DNA of 64,000 nt from NCBI GenBank assembly GCA_028289545.1, contig JANQPG010000028.1, positions 59,837 through 123,836 of the forward strand. The letters are read 5' to 3'. A program made the translations under genes and the position numbers. Positions 9,353 through 16,978 of this stretch are shown here, in pieces; the first letter of the stretch is position 1, and each line of letters starts with the position of its first letter. A model generated the notes under the pieces. It was not told the DNA's origin. It worked only from the letters and a program-made list of their open reading frames with translations, and made no database searches. Source of the DNA: Woeseiaceae bacterium. Lineage in GTDB: Bacteria > Pseudomonadota > Gammaproteobacteria > Steroidobacterales > Woeseiaceae.

Positions 9353-9844
9353 TCACTGGGGCTTCGTGTTGCCCAGCAGTGGCCAGGCCGAGTACTTGTC
9401 GCCAACCCGGATACAGACGGAAACCAGATAGGCAAACAGAAACATCAGCAAGCTCGCGTACATAGCGGAGCTATTGGGATCGTAAACAATCGGCCAAAAC
9501 CGGTTGATGATCCAGACCACGCCCAGAACGCCTCCAAGGACGGCCAGCACAATCTCCGTGAAACGCAGCTCGCGGCGACTGGAGGATACCCAGCCGCGAC
9601 CCAACAGCAAACGCACCCAGAGGGGCAGTTCCCTGTACTCCGTATCGGTCTTGTCCATCGCATACAGCTCCAATTCGAGTTTGTCGACGTCTACGTCGAA
9701 CACGGCGGCAATTGCCCTCAGCGAGGCGTAGCTGACCCGATGCCCGGCCTCGACGCGCTGAATCGTTCGCAGACTCAGGCCGGAAGATTCGGCTAGCTGT
9801 TCCTGAGACAGGCGAAATCGCTGTCTGAGAACCCTTACGAACAT
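9353..9844 (-). CDS. XRE-type HTH regulator with two membrane helices
   Basis: 163 aa. Residues 3-60 are a helix-turn-helix of the XRE/Cro type (FRLSQEQLAESSGLSLRTIQ, then RVEAGHRVSYASLRAIA). A linker and two hydrophobic segments follow, at about 97-114 (IVLAVLGGVLGVVWIIN) and 126-147. The regulator therefore seems anchored in the inner membrane, the layout of 2TM-domain XRE proteins. Its targets are unknown. It sits alone between the peptidase gene and the HAD operon, all on the minus strand. Confidence 0.8.
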   Translation of the reverse strand: MFVRVLRQRFRLSQEQLAESSGLSLRTIQRVEAGHRVSYASLRAIAAVFDVDVDKLELELYAMDKTDTEYRELPLWVRLLLGRGWVSSSRRELRFTEIVLAVLGGVLGVVWIINRFWPIVYDPNSSAMYASLLMFLFAYLVSVCIRVGDKYSAWPLLGNTKPQ

Positions 9845-9964
9845 GGATGCATCGCCAACATAGACGCCTCGCAGTGAGTGGAAAGGTATTTTCGTCGGTT
9901 TTCGGGACTGTCGGTGACGTCAATTTGCCGCCAGTGACGACATTCCGTCGGCCTGCGGCGTCTC

Positions 9965-10570
9965 TCAGACAGCAACATCGACGTAAGACTCGATACCGCC
10001 CAGATCCGGCCCCACCGCCACCAGTTCCCAACCGAGTTCCCGGCAGGCGCGCTGATCCCAGGCCGCATCGCCGAAATACGTCACCGAAGCAAAGCCGTCG
10101 CCGGCTTGCCTGAGCGCCGATCGCATGATTTCTACGCGCGAATGTGCGTCGTTACTGGTCGCCAACGGGACGCCGTCGATGTTGAACCCGGCGCTGTTGA
10201 GCTTGAGGAGCGCGGACTCGCGCCAACCGCCGGTCGCAATCGCCGCGCGGACGTGACCCGCGTTTCGAACTCGCTCGAAGAACTGTACGGCGCCCTCAAT
10301 CGCGGGAAAAGATCCACCCTGCTCGATATGAGTTCTGACGCCTTCGATGAAGATCGACTTGATGGCGTCAGCAGCGGAAGGATCCTGAGCGTAACCATTG
10401 TCCGCGAGGAGCTGTGCGAGGATCCCGCTATCGGTCACATGCTCGTAGTCGCTCAGTTCGCGAATTCTTACCGGACCGAGCACTTCCCTTACGGCGGAGA
10501 AGTACAGCTCGGTGTCGACCGCTATGGATTCGAGCAAGGTGCCGTCAATATCGAAGATGATGGCTTTCAT
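9965..10570 (-). CDS. HAD-superfamily phosphatase (phosphoglycolate phosphatase-like)
   Basis: 201 aa. HAD motif I is FDIDGTLLES at residues 6-15 with the nucleophile Asp7 and Asp9. A helical cap covers about 16-85, motif II is IATGGWRES, and motif IV is YFGDAAWDQRAC. The cap size and the DIDGTL start fit the phosphoglycolate phosphatase/Gph group, but the substrate cannot be fixed. Its ATG lies only 6 bases after the stop of the upstream ParB-like gene, so the two are probably co-transcribed. Confidence 0.85.
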   Translation of the reverse strand: MKAIIFDIDGTLLESIAVDTELYFSAVREVLGPVRIRELSDYEHVTDSGILAQLLADNGYAQDPSAADAIKSIFIEGVRTHIEQGGSFPAIEGAVQFFERVRNAGHVRAAIATGGWRESALLKLNSAGFNIDGVPLATSNDAHSRVEIMRSALRQAGDGFASVTYFGDAAWDQRACRELGWELVAVGPDLGGIESYVDVAV

Positions 10571-10576
10571 TCGCGA

Positions 10577-10963
10577 CTATTCGTCATAAGGCAAGGTGGC
10601 TGGGTCGCGACCGACAAAACAGGGCTCCGGTGTCACCGCAAACCGAACGGCGGATATGGCGGTTCTGCCCTCTCGAAAGGCCTTGCATACCCGATGCATC
10701 CCGTCCATCACACGCCCTCGCTGATCCAGGATGATCGGGTATTCCAGGCTCGCGTTTTCTACGAGCTCCATGTGCTGCAGAATGGAGCGGCAGGTGGGCG
10801 TATCTCCCTCTTGATCGTACCAGTACGTTTCGTCCAGCTCCTCGACTTGTGAGAGATCCACAGGTTTGACAGGAAAGCCCCGACTCAGCTCAATGAGGCG
10901 GCGGACGTCCCACGCGAGAAGGCCCTCACTGGACTGACGTAAGTAATACTGTGGTCGAATCAT
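10577..10963 (-). CDS. Small ParB-like domain protein
   Basis: 128 aa from ATG 10963, which has a GGAG ribosome-binding site at proper distance; the frame extends to 11077 without such a site. The key segment is YPIILDQRGRVMDGMHRVCK at about residues 78-97, which matches the D/E-G-x-H-R core of ParB N-terminal-like domains. It lacks the HTH of chromosome-segregation ParB, so a sulfiredoxin/ParB-fold small protein acting on nucleotides or proteins is more likely. First gene of a two-gene unit with the HAD phosphatase. Confidence 0.65.
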   Translation of the reverse strand: MIRPQYYLRQSSEGLLAWDVRRLIELSRGFPVKPVDLSQVEELDETYWYDQEGDTPTCRSILQHMELVENASLEYPIILDQRGRVMDGMHRVCKAFREGRTAISAVRFAVTPEPCFVGRDPATLPYDE

Positions 10964-11125
10964 TCGACTTTTCTCCGAAGGGTGATCTCGATTGGGTCGT
11001 TTGTAGAATAGCGAAACGCGAGGGCCCGCAGCCACCCGTCCGGGCCAGCGCTGCGCACCCGCGGCAAAACTTTGCACAAAAATGCCGCCTGCTCTCGTCT
11101 ACAGGGATAAAGCGAGTGGATTTCC

Positions 11126-11596
11126 ATGAAACCCGAGGAGTTGCGCGCTTGCTACACAGAACATCATCGCCGCCTCTATCTGGTTGCGCTGGCTGTTACG
11201 CTTGATCGTCAGAAGGCGGAAGATGCCGTACACGATGCGTTGCTGCGCCTGCTCAGGAGAGACCATCGGCCGAATGACATGACAGCTTACGTCATTCGAG
11301 CCGTTCGCAACGCTGCGATCGACATCGTCAGAAGGGGACGGCGGGAAGAGCCGATGAAACAGGAGTTCCTCGTCGCCACGGGCGACGTATCGGACACGAT
11401 GACGCCGCAGATGCTGAACAGGGCGTTTGATCAATTACACCGGCGCGAGCGTGAGACGATTTTGCTGCGGCTGTATGCAGGGATGACGTTCCAGGAGATC
11501 GCCGACTTGCGTCGGCGCTCGATCAACACGGTATCCGCCTGGTATCGGCGAGGCATCGAAAAAGTCCGGGCGGCATTGAAGGTGGAAAATGACTGA
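11126..11596 (+). CDS. ECF-type RNA polymerase sigma factor
   Basis: 156 aa. Region 2 covers about residues 8-72 (YTEHHRRLYLVALAVTL, AEDAVHDALLRLL, then AYVIRAVRNAAIDIVRR). Region 4 covers 104-152 and includes LLRLYAGMTFQEIADL and the recognition helix SINTVSAWYRRGIEKVR. It would direct core polymerase to a small stress or envelope regulon. The next gene overlaps it by 8 bases and encodes a one-helix membrane protein, the usual place for an anti-sigma factor; a secreted protein follows, again overlapping. The three form one operon. Confidence 0.9.
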   Translation: MKPEELRACYTEHHRRLYLVALAVTLDRQKAEDAVHDALLRLLRRDHRPNDMTAYVIRAVRNAAIDIVRRGRREEPMKQEFLVATGDVSDTMTPQMLNRAFDQLHRRERETILLRLYAGMTFQEIADLRRRSINTVSAWYRRGIEKVRAALKVEND

Positions 11597-11909
11597 CATC
11601 GAAGAAGCGCTGCGGCATGCGCAGCCGGCGGAGCCCTCATCGGACTATTTCGAGCGGGGACTTGCGAGAATCGACGAATTCGACGGGGCACCAAACCTCG
11701 TAAGCCACCGATGGCGATATGCAACGATTGGGCTTGCGTTGCTCTTTGCGGCGTCGCTGGCTTTGAACATAGCCGGTTGGGTCGAGGAGGACCGCGACCC
11801 GCCGGCGGAGGTCATGCTTGTACACAGCGAGTTACGCCAGGAAGGTGACCTGATCGTTCGTGAAACCCGCTATGAACATCCTGGCGCTCGGGAGGTGACC
11901 CATGAATAG
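11589..11909 (+). CDS. Single-pass membrane protein, candidate anti-sigma factor
   Basis: 106 aa. Residues 1-43 would be cytoplasmic, one transmembrane helix lies at about 44-64 (ATIGLALLFAASLALNIAG), and an acidic 40-residue tail follows outside. There is no zinc anti-sigma HxxxCxxC motif and no recognisable family. The anti-sigma role is inferred from the 8-base overlap with the ECF sigma gene and from topology. Its end overlaps the next gene by 8 bases. Confidence 0.6.
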   Translation: MTDIEEALRHAQPAEPSSDYFERGLARIDEFDGAPNLVSHRWRYATIGLALLFAASLALNIAGWVEEDRDPPAEVMLVHSELRQEGDLIVRETRYEHPGAREVTHE

Positions 11910-12513
11910 GCGATCGACTACCCATTTCGTCCGGTTTATGCCCTTGATACTCGTTGCTGTCCTATTCGCCGGAAACGCGGCTGCACAAGTATCGAAAGTC
12001 TCGGTGACACCGAAGTACAAAGGACCGGTGGGCATTTCGGATCTCTATGTGCTGCTGGAAGACGATCTGCAATTTCAGATATTCGAGTTCGAGGCGGAAG
12101 AGGATTTCTGTCTCGTTGTCGGATACGTGCACGAAATCGACGGCCAACCGATGAAGCGCAGGCCGCACAACGAAGTGAGCTGCAACCTGGCGGGACCCTA
12201 CCGGCTTATCTTTACATCGCGGTGGATTGGTAAAAAGCGACGCCTGGCATTCGGCTTATACAACAAGGAAACGGGTTCCGGAGGCGGGAGGACAATCAAC
12301 GACCTCTCGATCGGGAAAGAGATAGGCGGCGCCGCAACCTTCAGAGCGGAAGAGACGATCGGCCCCGGCCAGGAATCGACACTCTTCCGGTGGCGCTACG
12401 GAAACAACCCGCCGCACCCGGGTCCGCGTCACGACATCAGCATTCTCGTCCGTCTCGACGAAAACGACGGCAGCATTGCCAGCTTTCCGAAGCCGAACGA
12501 CTTCAGTCAGTAG
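11902..12513 (+). CDS. Secreted hypothetical protein of the sigma operon
   Basis: 203 aa. The signal peptide is about residues 1-28 (MPLILVAVLFAGNAAAQ). The mature part is beta-rich with two cysteines (EDFCLVVGY and NEVSCNLAG) that could pair. The sequence suggests a periplasmic or surface domain of about 170 residues that I cannot assign. Encoded as the third member of the ECF sigma operon, it may be the sensor or effector of the envelope response. Confidence 0.6.
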   Translation: MNRRSTTHFVRFMPLILVAVLFAGNAAAQVSKVSVTPKYKGPVGISDLYVLLEDDLQFQIFEFEAEEDFCLVVGYVHEIDGQPMKRRPHNEVSCNLAGPYRLIFTSRWIGKKRRLAFGLYNKETGSGGGRTINDLSIGKEIGGAATFRAEETIGPGQESTLFRWRYGNNPPHPGPRHDISILVRLDENDGSIASFPKPNDFSQ

Positions 12514-12516
12514 AGC

Positions 12517-12978
12517 TTAGCCTTTGGCGTCTGCGAGAAACTTCCGCAAGCTATCGACAAGTCTTCGCTTTTTCCAGTACAGCTCGGAATAGACCGGCTT
12601 GACGGGTTCGTCCTCACCAACGTCGTTGTCCAGCATGTTGGCCGCTTTCAGATCGCCTTTTGCAACCTCCAGGATCTCTTTGACGACCGCCTGCGCCGAG
12701 GCGGCGCGATTGCACCGACGAGTCAGTAATCGATCGACTTCCCGCCGTGCGTCATCTGACTGAGATACCGCCTCTCGCGCAGCGCGTGACAGCGCCGGTG
12801 TCTCGGTACCTGCGTCCGCTCGTAACTGCTCGAGCTTTGCGGGAACGCTGCGCTCCAGAGCATCGATTTCTATAACCATCTCGAGGCAGCGATTCAGCGC
12901 ATCGACCTCCGGGGATACCGCCTTGTCGAGCGCAGCTTGAACGTGCGCCTGCCTGATTACGTATCGGGGCTCAGTCAT
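12517..12978 (-). CDS. Hypothetical cytoplasmic helical protein
   Basis: 153 aa, almost wholly helical and charged, with heptad-like stretches (MVIEIDALERSVPAKLEQL; REAVSQSDDARREVDRLL) that suggest coiled coils. No catalytic motif. It begins ATG 12978 and converges on the sigma operon, leaving only a 3-base gap at the 3' ends. The next minus-strand gene (13028-13564) lies 49 bases upstream, so the two may be co-transcribed. Confidence 0.5.
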   Translation of the reverse strand: MTEPRYVIRQAHVQAALDKAVSPEVDALNRCLEMVIEIDALERSVPAKLEQLRADAGTETPALSRAAREAVSQSDDARREVDRLLTRRCNRAASAQAVVKEILEVAKGDLKAANMLDNDVGEDEPVKPVYSELYWKKRRLVDSLRKFLADAKG

Positions 12979-13027
12979 TGCTTAATCCGGTCATTTTGTG
13001 CGACACATCGATTTTGATGAGATGGCG

Positions 13028-13564
13028 TCACTCCGGCGCTTCGTCATACTCACCTTTTAACCAGCGAGCCTCCATTTCCTTGTACTCGTCTTTCTTCTCG
13101 ATGCAAGGGAGGTATCTGCGGTTGAGCCTTTCGACACGAGCGTCGTCAAACAGGCGCTCTCCATCGAAGTTGGACTGCAAGAATTTTATTGTGGTTGTTG
13201 GATCAGAAGCGACTGTCGCCAACAGGTCGACGATCTCCTGTCTTGATACCGCACAACCATCGGCCAGAAAGTCCACGAACGTCGGTGCAAGAATTGTCCA
13301 CTGTGCGTCCGAATCCATAGGAGATACGTACACGACGGGAGAGTCGTCGCGGACCTGTCCGTCCAGTTTCAGCATTGCCGTGTGAACGCCGTCAACGCCC
13401 ATGGCCAGAAAGGTCAGCGAATTTGCAGGTGTATTGAAGTATCCGAAATCGTCTTTCGGCGGATCGACGAGATAGTCGCCATCGAGAACGTCGTGCGGAT
13501 CGTGCCAGGAACGCGCCGCAGTCAGGAACCTCTCGAAGGCTTCGTTCCGAAGTGTCTTTTCCAC
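13028..13564 (-). CDS. Hypothetical protein, weakly SUKH/SMI1-like
   Basis: 178 aa, cytoplasmic. The N-terminal half has aromatic and acidic clusters (DGDYLVDPPKDDFGYF) followed by short strands ending VVYVSPMDSDAQWTILAPTF and a LADGC turn. This order is reminiscent of SUKH (SMI1/KNR4) immunity-type domains, but the match is weak and should be read as a suggestion only. The C-terminal 40 residues are helical and basic/acidic. Probably transcribed with the downstream helical protein. Confidence 0.5.
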   Translation of the reverse strand: MEKTLRNEAFERFLTAARSWHDPHDVLDGDYLVDPPKDDFGYFNTPANSLTFLAMGVDGVHTAMLKLDGQVRDDSPVVYVSPMDSDAQWTILAPTFVDFLADGCAVSRQEIVDLLATVASDPTTTIKFLQSNFDGERLFDDARVERLNRRYLPCIEKKDEYKEMEARWLKGEYDEAPE

Positions 13565-13716
13565 AGGCGGTGTGCGCAGTGCTGTAACGCGTGTCTGATC
13601 TATTGCGATGCAAGCGTATCACGGGGACGTAGAGTCGGCCGAAGAAAGGGATCGCTCGAGGCCGGTCTGACCGTTCGAAGCTGGAGCCACCCCGGCGGGT
13701 TTGCTACCTTCTCGGT

Positions 13717-14130
13717 GTGCTGAAAATCATCCTCCTGTACGCCGTTGGCCTCGCCGCGGCCGCCTTTCTGCTGCAGTGGCTCGAACTCGGCTACTCGCTC
13801 AGCACGCTGACACCCGAGTGGTACATGGTGATTGTCGCCGTCCTGTTTGCGGCACTGGGCGCCTGGGTGGCGCTGCGGATCGCGCCCGTCAGAACGACAG
13901 GTGATTTTGAGCGAAATCGGGAGGCCATCGAGACGCTGGGTCTCACGCCGCGAGAATGTGAGGTGCTGGCGCTGTTGGCGGATGGCCGCTCCTACAAGGA
14001 AATTGCCCGTCGCCTGGAGCTGACGCCGAATACCGTCAAAACTCACGTTTCGAGCCTCTACCGGAAACTCGATGTTGGACGGCGCACTCACGCCGTCACG
14101 CAGGCGCGCGAACTCTCGATTATTCCCTGA
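13717..14130 (+). CDS. Membrane-anchored LuxR-type regulator
   Basis: 137 aa from GTG 13717. Two transmembrane helices lie at about residues 3-22 and 35-55 (WYMVIVAVLFAALGAWVAL). The GerE/LuxR helix-turn-helix follows at 73-132, with LGLTPRECEVLALLADGRSY, KEIARRLELTPNTVKTHVSS and LYRKLDVGRRTHAVTQA. There is no receiver or autoinducer domain, so the input may come through the membrane part. It is followed by DUF4199 and a four-helix protein on the same strand; a palindrome at 14184-14201 lies between and may be its binding site. Confidence 0.85.
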   Translation: MLKIILLYAVGLAAAAFLLQWLELGYSLSTLTPEWYMVIVAVLFAALGAWVALRIAPVRTTGDFERNREAIETLGLTPRECEVLALLADGRSYKEIARRLELTPNTVKTHVSSLYRKLDVGRRTHAVTQARELSIIP

Positions 14131-14176
14131 AGTTCAGCCTGAAGTCCGCCGTAAAGCCGCGCCAAACGGGCGATCA

Positions 14177-14205
14177 GGCCAAAATCACCCTTTCGGGTGA
14201 TGGCC
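14177..14205. promoter_or_regulatory. Perfect palindrome upstream of the DUF4199 gene, candidate LuxR operator
   Basis: ATCACCC (14184-14190) and GGGTGAT (14195-14201) form perfect 7-base arms around TTTC. GGCC flanks it on both sides (14177-14180 and 14202-14205). It sits 60-80 bases before the ATG of the DUF4199 gene, just after luxR. It could be the operator of the adjacent regulator or an RNA hairpin; no T-run follows, so a terminator is unlikely. Confidence 0.5.
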
Positions 14206-14260
14206 ATTTCCGCCACCGCGGGGCTACTCTCGCCGAAACTCGTCACATTTTGGTAGCACC

Positions 14261-14824
14261 ATGGATTTCACGAACAACACTGCTTTTGGCCGGGTAGCGG
14301 CCACGTACGGCGTAATTGCGGGCGTGCTGACTATTGTCATGATCGTAGCGTCTATCGAGAGCGACAGCGAAATTGCGTCAACCTCTGTCTGGTTCGGCTA
14401 CCTGATCATGCTGATTACGCTGTCTCTCGTGTTCGTCGGCATGAAACGCTACCGCGATCTGGAACAGGGCGGCGTCATCGGTTTCTGGAAGGCGCTGGGC
14501 CTGGGCGTGAGCATTGCCGCGGTTGCGGGGCTGGTCTACGTGCTCGTCTGGGAGGTCTACCTGGCCGCGACAGACCACGCCTTCATGGACGAGTACGCCG
14601 CGCGTCTGATCGAAGGCTACAAAGCGGACGGACTCAGCAGCGAAGCGCTGGCGGCAAAGATCGAGGAGCTGGAGCAGGTCAAAGCCATGTACGGCAAGCC
14701 GTTGCTGCGGGTCCTGTTTTCGTTTTCCGAGATTTTCCCGGTTGGCCTGCTGGTTTCTCTCATATCGGCGGCGCTGTTGCGCAAGCCGTCCTTTCTGCCC
14801 GCGCAACGGCGATCTGACGCCTGA
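14261..14824 (+). CDS. DUF4199 family membrane protein
   Basis: 187 aa with four predicted membrane helices at about 12-32, 43-65, 74-98 and 143-167. The layout GVIAGVLTIVMIV, then GFWKALGLGVSIAAVAGLVY, and a charged amphipathic segment before the last helix fits DUF4199. The family is widespread in marine bacteria and has no known function. Its ATG at 14261 follows a palindrome; the next membrane-protein gene starts 17 bases after its stop, which supports an operon. Confidence 0.8.
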   Translation: MDFTNNTAFGRVAATYGVIAGVLTIVMIVASIESDSEIASTSVWFGYLIMLITLSLVFVGMKRYRDLEQGGVIGFWKALGLGVSIAAVAGLVYVLVWEVYLAATDHAFMDEYAARLIEGYKADGLSSEALAAKIEELEQVKAMYGKPLLRVLFSFSEIFPVGLLVSLISAALLRKPSFLPAQRRSDA

Positions 14825-14841
14825 TTCCTCGAGGGGCGACA

Positions 14842-15261
14842 ATGCCACCGACACTCAAGCACATCCTCGCGACAATTGCCGGCGTGCTGATCGGCAGCAT
14901 GGTCATCTCCGGGATCGAAGCGGTGAGCCATCAGCGCATGCCGCTGCCCGAGAGCATCGATTACAAGGACCCGGTGCAGCTCGCGAGCTACATGGACCAG
15001 GCGCCGCTCGCCGCAAAGCTTGCGGTTGTGTTTGCGTGGGGCGCCGGGATGTTTGTGGGTGCCGCGGCCGCGGTGTTCATGACAAGCAGGAAACGCTGGC
15101 CGGCAACGGCAGTCGTGCTGATCCTGCTGGCCGCGACGGGGGTGAACTTTGCAATGATCCCGCATCCTGGCTGGATGATCGTTGGAGCGGTGGTCGTAGC
15201 GGGTGTTGCGTGGTTCGGGGCGACTCGGTTTTCCACGGCGACTGCGAAAGCGTCCGAGTAG
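14842..15261 (+). CDS. Four-helix inner membrane protein
   Basis: 139 aa with hydrophobic helices at about 5-24, 52-75, 85-105 and 107-127. ATG 14842 has a GAGGGGCGAC site. It repeatedly shows small-residue packing (GAGMFVGAAAAVFM). No family is recognised beyond a conserved small membrane protein. Position directly behind DUF4199 and the membrane LuxR regulator suggests all three act in one membrane process. Confidence 0.65.
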   Translation: MPPTLKHILATIAGVLIGSMVISGIEAVSHQRMPLPESIDYKDPVQLASYMDQAPLAAKLAVVFAWGAGMFVGAAAAVFMTSRKRWPATAVVLILLAATGVNFAMIPHPGWMIVGAVVVAGVAWFGATRFSTATAKASE

Positions 15262-15326
15262 TGGCAACGAATGGCGTCGACGGTGGTCTGTTACTAGGGT
15301 GAAACTGACCGAACCGGCCTTTGACG

Positions 15327-15827
15327 ATGAAGCAGCTTTCGCTCAGCCTGTTACTGCTAGCTTGTGCATTTCTTCACGGCACAACCTCGGCCGGAGGATG
15401 GGGGCCGGTCTTTGCCGTTGAAGTGCGTGGTGAAACGTTCGCTACGCCGCTGGTTATCACCGACCCCTACATCATCAAGGAACTCAGCTTCTGGGTGGGT
15501 CCCGGTACGCGCTACAACGATTTCATGACTCAGGGCGGTCAGGAGCGCAGCATTGTCGACTGGGATCGCGGGGAAGCGTCCAGCAGACCGGAAGGTCTAA
15601 CGAGCTATGAGGTCAGTTTCCTTCTCGGCGCGCGCGACAACCCGGCGAAGTACACCGTCGTGTACGAACCCGACCACAAAAACGGATTGGGCTATATCTA
15701 CTACCCCACGGAGACGAACGGCATCGTTGCACATCTTGTCGATGGCTGGCGGTACGCATCGATCCGGTGGAACACGAGAGTCGGCAGTGCAATAGCCGTT
15801 CACCGGGAAAGCCACCCGGCCCGCTAG
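15327..15827 (+). CDS. Secreted hypothetical protein
   Basis: 166 aa from ATG 15327; a TTG two codons earlier is in frame and less likely. Residues 1-22 are a signal peptide (LLLLACAFLHGTTSAGG). The mature part has a YIIKELSFWVGPGTRYNDF stretch and a conserved-looking GLGYIYYPTETNG. I do not recognise the family. Converges with the YjdF-like gene. Confidence 0.6.
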   Translation: MKQLSLSLLLLACAFLHGTTSAGGWGPVFAVEVRGETFATPLVITDPYIIKELSFWVGPGTRYNDFMTQGGQERSIVDWDRGEASSRPEGLTSYEVSFLLGARDNPAKYTVVYEPDHKNGLGYIYYPTETNGIVAHLVDGWRYASIRWNTRVGSAIAVHRESHPAR

Positions 15828-15870
15828 AGGGTGGTTCCAAGGTGGTCTCGGACGACGGCACAAGGCTCCG

Positions 15871-16485
15871 TCAGTCGCGCGAGCAACCGACCGCCTCGAG
15901 CTGGCGGTCATGCCAGCGGCCGAGGAGCGCAAGCGCCATGACGGCGCCCACCAGGGCGGTCCACATGTCGGCTTGGGTATCCCAGACGTAACCCTGCATC
16001 GACAGGAAAGCCTCGGCCGACTCGCCGGCGATAACGGCAACCCACCACTCGATGAATTCATAGAAGGCCGCGACGGCCAGGCAGAAGCAGGCGATGAAGA
16101 AGTTTCGCCAGGCGGCCGAACTGAAGACGTTCAAGCGGATGACGACTTCTCGCGCCACGATCGCCGGCACAAAGCCCTGAGCGAGATGGCCGAGCTTGTC
16201 GTAGTTGTTTCGCGAGTGATCAAACGTCTGCTGCACCCATTCACCCAGCGGCACTTCGGCGTACGTGTAGTGGCCGCCGACCATCAGGATGATGCAGTGA
16301 ATGAGGATCAGTACGTACGTAAGGCGGGTCAGGGGGAAGCGCTTGAGAGTGAACCCAAGCACAGCGGCGGCGGCCAGTGCAGGAAACACTTCGAGAAACC
16401 AGATGACATAGTCGAATGGCTGGTACGCCGACCAGGCCAATACGGCCAGGAAGGTGGCAATCCATAGTATGCGTGCTCGTGACAT
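15871..16485 (-). CDS. DUF2238 (YjdF-like) inner membrane protein
   Basis: 204 aa with about six membrane helices. Typical family residues are visible: ILIHCIILMVGGHYTYAEVP, YDKLGHLAQGFVPAIVAREV and FYEFIEWWVAVIAG, then WDTQADMWTALVGA. These match the E. coli YjdF family, whose role is unknown. Starts ATG 16485. Alone between two convergent or distinct units. Confidence 0.85.
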   Translation of the reverse strand: MSRARILWIATFLAVLAWSAYQPFDYVIWFLEVFPALAAAAVLGFTLKRFPLTRLTYVLILIHCIILMVGGHYTYAEVPLGEWVQQTFDHSRNNYDKLGHLAQGFVPAIVAREVVIRLNVFSSAAWRNFFIACFCLAVAAFYEFIEWWVAVIAGESAEAFLSMQGYVWDTQADMWTALVGAVMALALLGRWHDRQLEAVGCSRD

Positions 16486-16529
16486 AGGCTGTATCCCGCC
16501 GCGAAGACTTAACTCGAAACGTCTGTTCC

Positions 16530-16877
16530 CTAGCTCTCCATAGCGACCCTGACGATATTCTGAGCCTCATCGAACTCGACGCAGATGAGATAGTTCGTCA
16601 CGTCATCGGGTAATGTGAAGTCGAGGATTGTGGCCTCCTCCTCTTCTTCGTCCTCTCCATCCTCGAGAGGCATCATCACAAGCAGGTCAAGAACCTGATG
16701 AGGCTCCGGCGTGGCGGTGCCGGCATACCCCAGCCAGTACGACGCCTCGATCTCGTTCAGGTGATGCGAAACAAACAGCGTGACGCCGTATTCGTCCCCG
16801 GGTGTGCCGTAGATGGCGTTTATATGTGCTCTGGCGGCGGCTTCGAGTTTGGCTAATTCTCCTGGGTTGATTGACAT
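16530..16877 (-). CDS. Small acidic protein, DUF2004-like
   Basis: 115 aa from ATG 16877 with GGA upstream; an earlier in-frame ATG at 16919 adds 14 unlikely residues. The core FVSHHLNEIEASYWLGYAGT and QVLDLLVM resembles DUF2004 proteins. An acidic run (DGEDEEEEE) precedes a FTLPDDVTNYLICVEFDE end. Cytoplasmic, function unknown. The family identification is from pattern memory only. Confidence 0.6.
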   Translation of the reverse strand: MSINPGELAKLEAAARAHINAIYGTPGDEYGVTLFVSHHLNEIEASYWLGYAGTATPEPHQVLDLLVMMPLEDGEDEEEEEATILDFTLPDDVTNYLICVEFDEAQNIVRVAMES

Positions 16878-16978
16878 GGTGTTCCGGTTTGTCTGCCAGG
16901 GGCTGGATAAGGTAGGCAAATTGTAAAACCAAGTGATCGGCTTTCAAGATGCTCTTGTCGACCAAGCGTGCTTGCTGG

